NCBI GenBank assembly: GCA_964607965.1
Contig: CAZSMH010000065.1
Location: 1 to 10,096 of the forward strand
Direction: 5' to 3'
Source of the DNA: SZUA-584 sp964607965
Lineage (GTDB): Bacteria; Bacillota; Clostridia; Christensenellales; SZUA-584
Length of the DNA: 10,096 nucleotides
Position numbers and translations under genes: made by a program. Positions within the stretch are counted from its first letter, which is position 1; the number at the start of each line of letters is the position of its first letter. Below the pieces are notes generated by a model. That model was not told where the DNA came from, searched no databases, and saw nothing but the letters and a program-made list of their open reading frames with translations. Shown here piece by piece: positions 6,623 through 10,096 of this stretch.

Positions 6623-6661
6623 CCGCTTTTTCGCTTTGCAAAAAAGAATTGTTCTGTGCTG

Positions 6662-6690
6662 TTGTTTAGTTGGAAACGCTGTATTATAAT
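6662..6690 (+). promoter_or_regulatory. promoter of the zinc-ribbon permease-like gene
   Basis: TTGTTT (6662-6667), a 17-base spacer and a perfect TATAAT (6685-6690). Transcription would start near 6697, giving a leader of about 85 bases that carries the hairpin at 6723-6749. Confidence 0.75.
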
Positions 6691-6722
6691 TTATATCAAA
6701 CATATTCGTATTACTGTATTAT

Positions 6723-6749
6723 TTTCCGGGGCATACGGCAGCCCGGAAA
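6723..6749 (+). promoter_or_regulatory. leader hairpin of the zinc-ribbon permease-like gene
   Basis: TTTCCGGG (6723-6730) and CCCGGAAA (6742-6749) form a perfect 8-bp stem with an 11-base loop inside the 5' untranslated region. No T run follows, so it is not an intrinsic terminator. It ends 21 bases before the Shine-Dalgarno site and could affect RNA stability or translation. Confidence 0.5.
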
Positions 6750-6781
6750 TCAAACTAAATTATTTAAAAGAGGTGACAACC

Positions 6782-8077
6782 ATGAAACAATGTCCAAACT
6801 GCGGACACCCGGCAAACGATGGCGATGCTTTTTGTTTGATGTGCGGAACTCCTATTTCATCCGTTTTCACTGTAAACAAACTTGATGCATCGGAAACCTT
6901 GGAAGCTGACGCCGGGGCTGCTAACGAATCAGATGTATCGGAAGATTCGGTTAATGCTGTTAGCGAAGCACCCGAAGCTTTTGAGATTAATGCTGCTAAC
7001 GAGGCAGAACCGGAAGCCATAAAGCCGGAAGCGCAGATAATTGATAGACCTGCTTTCAATGACCCTGAGCCTAAAATCCCCTGTCCGGTTCCTGAGACAA
7101 AAACATTCCCTCAGCCTTTACCTGCAAATAATAACTTTACTTTTTTGAATACCGGTGCCGGTATAGTTTTTATTGTCTTAATACTGGCAGCGGCTGTTTT
7201 TACGGTTGTGCAAAACCAATATATTTTTGACCTTGATGCAGCGCTCAGCCAATTTGTCATATATGCTCTTGTTTCGATTGCCGTAGCGTTAACGGTACGT
7301 GCAAAAGGTCCGGATTTGTCCATAGGTGCGGTAATGTCAACTGCGCCCGCCTTTATGGCAATGGCATTTGTTTTCGGGGGCGGATCGCTGCTCTTGGCAA
7401 TAATACTTACGGTTGCCGTATGTGCCTTATTCGGGCTCTTAAACGGCGTATTGATAACATATCTTAAGATACCCGCAATAGTATTGACTTTTTTAAACGG
7501 AGTTATTTTAAGAGGCATAAGCTATTTATTCATTTTCGAAAGTGATTTTGGCTCAGATATTGCTTCGTTTCAATTTTCATTAGAAACACCCGTGTTGCTG
7601 ATAATAACGGCTGTTGTATTTATCGGCGCATTCCTGTTTGTTTTATTCACGCGTCTTGGAATGCCAACCTTTAAGAGGGACGAGAGCAAAGGTAAACTGT
7701 CATGTATGTTTGCGTACATGTCCAGCGCTGTTGTTGCTGCCGGAGCAGGCATACTTTTACTTGCGTCTAATCTAGGCGAAGCAGCCATGGTGACAGAACC
7801 CGAGATATTTATTATTTTTGCATTCTCTCTGATTATCGCCAGCCGTGCCTTTGACAACAAATTTGCTCCCATACTGTTAAGTCTGGTACCTCCAGTTATC
7901 TGGGTGCTTAGTCAAAGCGCGCTTATATTGCTCGTCGCATATGATCAATTCATAATTGGACAGTATATTATAGGCGGCGGGTTGGCTCTTATTATGCTTA
8001 TAATTGCTTATGCCTGCCGCTATGAGAAAAAAGACAGTAAATATCCGGCAGATAATGATTTTTCATTGATGCAGTAG
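6782..8077 (+). CDS. zinc ribbon fused to an RbsC-like ABC permease domain
   Basis: The 431-residue product starts with a zinc ribbon (CxxC at 4-7 and 18-21), followed by an acidic, Ala/Glu/Pro-rich linker (about 34-118). A multi-helix membrane domain (about 122-412) resembles RbsC-type sugar permeases: GPDLSIG (176-182, family GIDLSVG), FGLLNGVLITYLKIP (217-231), a following helix to RGISYLF, FTRLG (289-293), and SSAVVAAGAGILLLASNLG (314-332). The segment between FTRLG and SSAVV is about 12 residues shorter than usual and lacks the G-x-N-x-x-A-A coupling motif; the later SGGxG-like loop is also missing. No ATPase or sugar-binding gene is adjacent. I infer a diverged permease-fold protein that may no longer transport. 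The start at 6782 has AGGTG six bases upstream; the longer upstream reading would run through promoters. Substrate and function unknown. Confidence 0.82.
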   Translation: MKQCPNCGHPANDGDAFCLMCGTPISSVFTVNKLDASETLEADAGAANESDVSEDSVNAVSEAPEAFEINAANEAEPEAIKPEAQIIDRPAFNDPEPKIPCPVPETKTFPQPLPANNNFTFLNTGAGIVFIVLILAAAVFTVVQNQYIFDLDAALSQFVIYALVSIAVALTVRAKGPDLSIGAVMSTAPAFMAMAFVFGGGSLLLAIILTVAVCALFGLLNGVLITYLKIPAIVLTFLNGVILRGISYLFIFESDFGSDIASFQFSLETPVLLIITAVVFIGAFLFVLFTRLGMPTFKRDESKGKLSCMFAYMSSAVVAAGAGILLLASNLGEAAMVTEPEIFIIFAFSLIIASRAFDNKFAPILLSLVPPVIWVLSQSALILLVAYDQFIIGQYIIGGGLALIMLIIAYACRYEKKDSKYPADNDFSLMQ

Positions 8078-8092
8078 ACAATCATATATAGT

Positions 8093-8126
8093 AAAAAGCG
8101 GCCGCATGTGCAGCCGCTTTGTTGTT
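8093..8126. terminator. bidirectional terminator between the permease-like gene and trpB2
   Basis: AAAGCGGC (8095-8102) and GCCGCTTT (8113-8120) form a perfect 8-bp stem with a ten-base loop. Leftward, the stem runs into TTTTT (8097-8093). Rightward, it runs into CTTTG then a T6 run. It lies in the short gap between two convergent stop codons and serves both genes. Confidence 0.88.
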
Positions 8127-8133
8127 TTTTCTG

Positions 8134-9504
8134 TTATCCTATTGACGGTATAGTGGCAAACCCCTGCTGCAGCATATCATCGGTATATTCAATATCCTTA
8201 AGGTTGCCGGACAAGTATTCCTCATATGCTGTCAGGTCAAAGTTTCCGTGCCCGGAGAGGTTAAAGAATATCGTCTTTGCTTCGCCGGTTTCTTTGCACT
8301 CAAGCGCTTTTTCAATCGCATGGGCTATGGCATGTGCTGATTCGGGCGCGGGCAGTATTATCTCGTTCCGTGCGAACAGCACCGCCGATTTGAATACGTC
8401 TGTCTGATTAACGGCAGCGGCATCTACTATTCCGTCGTGATGAAGCTGGGATAGCAAGGTCGAATCACCATGATACCGCAGTCCTCCGGCATGTATTCCT
8501 GCCGGAATAAAATCATGACCAAGTGTGTACATCATGGCTATAGGAGCCATCTGCGCCGTATCGCCGTAATCATAGGCAAATTTGCCCTTTGTAAGCTTAG
8601 GACATGCTGAAGGCTCTACAGCTATAAACTGCGTTTTTGTGCCGTTCTTTATTCTATCCTGAACGAAGGGGAACGCGCATCCTGAAAAATTCGAGCCGCC
8701 TCCGTTGCAGCCAATTATGATATCAGGATATTCGTCAATTTTCTCAAACTGTTTTTTTGCCTCAAGACCTATAATCGTCTGATGCAGTATTACGTGGTTA
8801 AGAACGCTGCCAAGTGAGTAATGCGTATCATCGCGCATTGCCGCATCCTCAACAGCTTCGGAAATAGCAATGCCAAGGCTTCCTAACGAGTTCGGGTCTT
8901 TTGCCAGTATCGCGCGTCCTGCATTCGTCTTATCCGACGGGCTTGGATAGATTTCTGCACCGTAGGTTTGCATAAGTAATTTCCTGTATGGTTTCTGATC
9001 ATAAGAAACACGTACCATATAGACAGTGCATTCAAGCCCGAACATGGCGCAGGAAATAGAAAGCGCACTCCCCCACTGGCCGGCTCCTGTTTCTGTTGAA
9101 AGTCTTTTTATGCCTTCTATTTTGTTATAATAGGTTTGTGCCACTGCAGTATTAAGTTTGTGGCTTCCCGAAGGGTTAGTCCCTTCATATTTGTAATATA
9201 TCTTTGCGGGCGTATCAAGCGCCTTTTCCAGCCGGTAAGCCCGAACCAGCGGAGAGGGGCGGAACGCTGCATAGATATCTCTTACTTCTTTCGGTATATC
9301 AATATAACGTTCGGTAGACACCTCTTGCTCAATCAACGCCTTTGCAAACAGCGGTTCCAAGTCGGAAGGCGTAGCAGGCTTTTTTGTCATCGGATTCAAA
9401 TACGGCAAAGGCTTGTTAGGCATATCCGCAACGATGTTGTAATACTGTTTTGGAAGTTCGTCCTCGGTTAAAAAAACTTGATTGGGAATTTTTTTGCTCA
9501 TCAT
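8134..9504 (-). CDS. trpB: tryptophan synthase beta chain, TrpB2 type (PLP enzyme)
   Basis: This cytoplasmic enzyme joins indole and serine to make tryptophan with pyridoxal phosphate. With the start at 9504 it has 456 residues, the longer size of the TrpB2 subfamily (TrpB1 is about 400). Visible motifs are the Schiff-base lysine in GSHKLNTA (Lys116), TETGAGQWG (137-145) with catalytic Glu138 and the TrpB2-like GQWG in place of GQHG, GGGSNF (268-273) for cofactor phosphate, and SGHGNFD near the C-terminus. I prefer ATG 9504 (or 9501) because GGAG (9514-9511) is six bases upstream; ATG 9516 has no Shine-Dalgarno site. No trpA or other trp gene is adjacent, which is common for TrpB2 and fits a stand-alone or salvage role. 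The leader holds competing hairpins that suggest regulation. Confidence 0.93.
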   Translation of the reverse strand: MMSKKIPNQVFLTEDELPKQYYNIVADMPNKPLPYLNPMTKKPATPSDLEPLFAKALIEQEVSTERYIDIPKEVRDIYAAFRPSPLVRAYRLEKALDTPAKIYYKYEGTNPSGSHKLNTAVAQTYYNKIEGIKRLSTETGAGQWGSALSISCAMFGLECTVYMVRVSYDQKPYRKLLMQTYGAEIYPSPSDKTNAGRAILAKDPNSLGSLGIAISEAVEDAAMRDDTHYSLGSVLNHVILHQTIIGLEAKKQFEKIDEYPDIIIGCNGGGSNFSGCAFPFVQDRIKNGTKTQFIAVEPSACPKLTKGKFAYDYGDTAQMAPIAMMYTLGHDFIPAGIHAGGLRYHGDSTLLSQLHHDGIVDAAAVNQTDVFKSAVLFARNEIILPAPESAHAIAHAIEKALECKETGEAKTIFFNLSGHGNFDLTAYEEYLSGNLKDIEYTDDMLQQGFATIPSIG

Positions 9505-9517
9505 TCTCTTCTCCATT

Positions 9518-9545
9518 TTCTTGTTATTATTTGCGTTAACAAGAA
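9518..9545 (-). promoter_or_regulatory. hairpin just upstream of the trpB2 ribosome binding site
   Basis: On the minus strand, TTCTTGTTA (9545-9537) and TAACAAGAA (9526-9518) form a perfect 9-bp stem with a ten-base loop, three bases before the GGAG Shine-Dalgarno site. An upstream segment, ACAAGAATA (9605-9597), is complementary to the left arm region (9547-9539), so two exclusive pairings are possible. This suggests, but does not prove, control of translation. Confidence 0.55.
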
Positions 9546-9619
9546 TAAAAACCTCGTCTTAGCTAATCTCGTCTCATAAAAAGAATTCTGGAAATGTATT
9601 CTTGTAAACCTTTCAGTAC

Positions 9620-9649
9620 AGTATACGTCAATAAAGATATTTATGTCAA
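9620..9649 (-). promoter_or_regulatory. promoter of trpB2
   Basis: On the minus strand, a perfect -35 box TTGACA (9649-9644), an 18-base spacer and TATACT (9625-9620). Transcription would start near 9613, giving a leader of about 110 bases. Confidence 0.78.
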
Positions 9650-9756
9650 CTTAAAATAGATTCGGCCACAAATCATTAATATACTCATCATTAAGCAGGC
9701 ATACTGCCCTGTTTATATATTACTAAGAATAAATATCAATTTTAAAATTTTTCAGG

Positions 9757-9784
9757 TTGATTTTTTTAAGCTATGTGTTATAAT
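9757..9784 (+). promoter_or_regulatory. promoter of rpmE
   Basis: TTGATT (9757-9762), a 16-base spacer and a perfect TATAAT (9779-9784). Transcription would start near 9791, about 64 bases before the rpmE start codon. The stretch between this and the trpB2 promoter (9650-9756) is AT-rich with no gene seen. Confidence 0.78.
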
Positions 9785-9803
9785 CAGTTTTGCGACTTTT
9801 TAT

Positions 9804-9829
9804 ACCGGTTATTAGCTTTCGGCTCCGGT
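9804..9829 (+). promoter_or_regulatory. possible bL31 leader hairpin
   Basis: ACCGG (9804-9808) pairs with CCGGT (9825-9829), and inside it AGC (9814-9816) pairs with GCT (9822-9824). Leaders that let ribosomal protein L31 control its own synthesis are known in several phyla, including Firmicutes. I cannot match this one to a specific family from sequence alone. Confidence 0.35.
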
Positions 9830-9854
9830 TAACGGGAAAACGAGGTGAATCGAA

Positions 9855-10055
9855 ATGAAAAAAGACATACATCCTAAGTATCATGAATGCACGGTTACGT
9901 GTGCTTGCGGCGCAACTTTTACTACCGGTTCGGTCAGAGAAAATTTGAAGATAGAAATATGTTCTCAATGCCATCCGTTCTTTACCGGCAAACAGAAACT
10001 TGTCGATACTGGCGGCCGTGTAGATCGGTTTAATAAAAGATACGGCATTAAATAA
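9855..10055 (+). CDS. rpmE: 50S ribosomal protein bL31, zinc-binding form
   Basis: This 66-residue protein belongs to the large ribosomal subunit, where bL31 helps bridge the two subunits. It matches the family across its length: MKKDIHPKYHE at the start, CHPFFTGKQK in the middle and GGRVDRFNKRYGIK at the end. Cys16, Cys18, Cys36 and Cys39 give the zinc-binding, cysteine-containing form, so this is probably the housekeeping copy and not the zinc-starvation paralogue. The start is supported by AGGTG seven bases upstream. It is monocistronic here, with promoter and terminator, and is divergent from trpB2. The neighbours often found beside rpmE, such as rho, are not present on its left. Confidence 0.98.
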   Translation: MKKDIHPKYHECTVTCACGATFTTGSVRENLKIEICSQCHPFFTGKQKLVDTGGRVDRFNKRYGIK

Positions 10056-10067
10056 ACGTGATTTTGG

Positions 10068-10096
10068 AAACAGACCGGTTTTCGGTCTGTTTTGTT
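10068..10096 (+). terminator. intrinsic terminator of rpmE
   Basis: AACAGACCG (10069-10077) and CGGTCTGTT (10083-10091) form a strong 9-bp stem with loop GTTTT. It continues into a T-rich tail at the window edge, 13 bases after the rpmE stop codon. Confidence 0.9.

Noticed and set aside
6602..6781. A 60-residue N-terminal extension of the zinc-ribbon permease-like protein.
   Set aside because: It would run through the rightward promoter at 6662-6690 and the leader hairpin. ATG 6782 has a good Shine-Dalgarno site and starts exactly at the zinc ribbon.
9505..9516. ATG 9516 as the start of trpB2.
   Set aside because: No Shine-Dalgarno site precedes it, while its own codons form GGAG at the right distance from ATG 9504.
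9505..9660. T-box or tryptophan leader-peptide attenuator for trpB2.
   Set aside because: There is no T-box core sequence and no short reading frame with a run of TGG codons; the only ATG in the leader gives four codons without tryptophan.
6481..9714. A 14-base sequence AAACAGGGCAGTAT at 6481-6494 that recurs inverted at 9701-9714, one copy next to the tRNA-Val 3' end.
   Set aside because: One such match is expected about once in a few windows of this size by chance. No integrase or mobile gene lies between, so it is not supported as an attachment site.

Overview
The window looks like a chromosomal stretch of a Gram-positive anaerobe of the class Clostridia. The evidence is near-consensus sigma-A promoters, Shine-Dalgarno sites of the AGGAGG type, tRNA genes with encoded CCA ends, a lipoprotein-anchored binding protein, and two membrane proteins that start with a four-cysteine zinc ribbon, a layout common in Clostridia. 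The species cannot be named from the sequence alone. No transposase, phage gene or CRISPR array is visible.

Layout from left to right. A leftward tRNA-Thr(CGT)/tRNA-Pro(CGG) unit (11-168) has its own promoter and a terminator-like hairpin in its leader. Next is a leftward gene (392-1855) for a zinc-ribbon, single-pass membrane protein of unknown function. A 630-base intergenic region follows, holding that gene's promoter, an unexplained rightward promoter/terminator pair, and a strong rightward promoter feeding a cobalamin riboswitch with a downstream intrinsic terminator. The riboswitch leads into a tight operon, btuF-btuC-btuD (2486-5178), which encodes a corrinoid ABC importer: lipoprotein receptor, FecCD-type permease and ATPase. 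A bidirectional terminator separates it from a convergent membrane-bound diguanylate cyclase (5243-6331, leftward).

A leftward tRNA-Val(CAC) gene (6497-6573) lies back to back with a rightward gene (6782-8077). This gene encodes the most unusual protein here: a zinc ribbon and an acidic linker fused to a membrane domain resembling an RbsC-type sugar ABC permease, but without the usual ATPase-coupling segment. A bidirectional terminator separates it from a convergent trpB2-type tryptophan synthase beta chain (8134-9504, leftward), which stands without trpA and has a leader with mutually exclusive hairpins. The window closes with rpmE, the zinc-binding form of ribosomal protein bL31 (9855-10055, rightward), with its own promoter and terminator.

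The genes do not form one pathway. The only clear functional unit is the riboswitch-controlled corrinoid importer. Riboswitch logic predicts that it is made when cellular cobalamin is low. The rest are independent transcription units for translation, c-di-GMP signalling, tryptophan synthesis or indole salvage, and two uncharacterised membrane proteins whose zinc ribbons probably face the cytoplasm.
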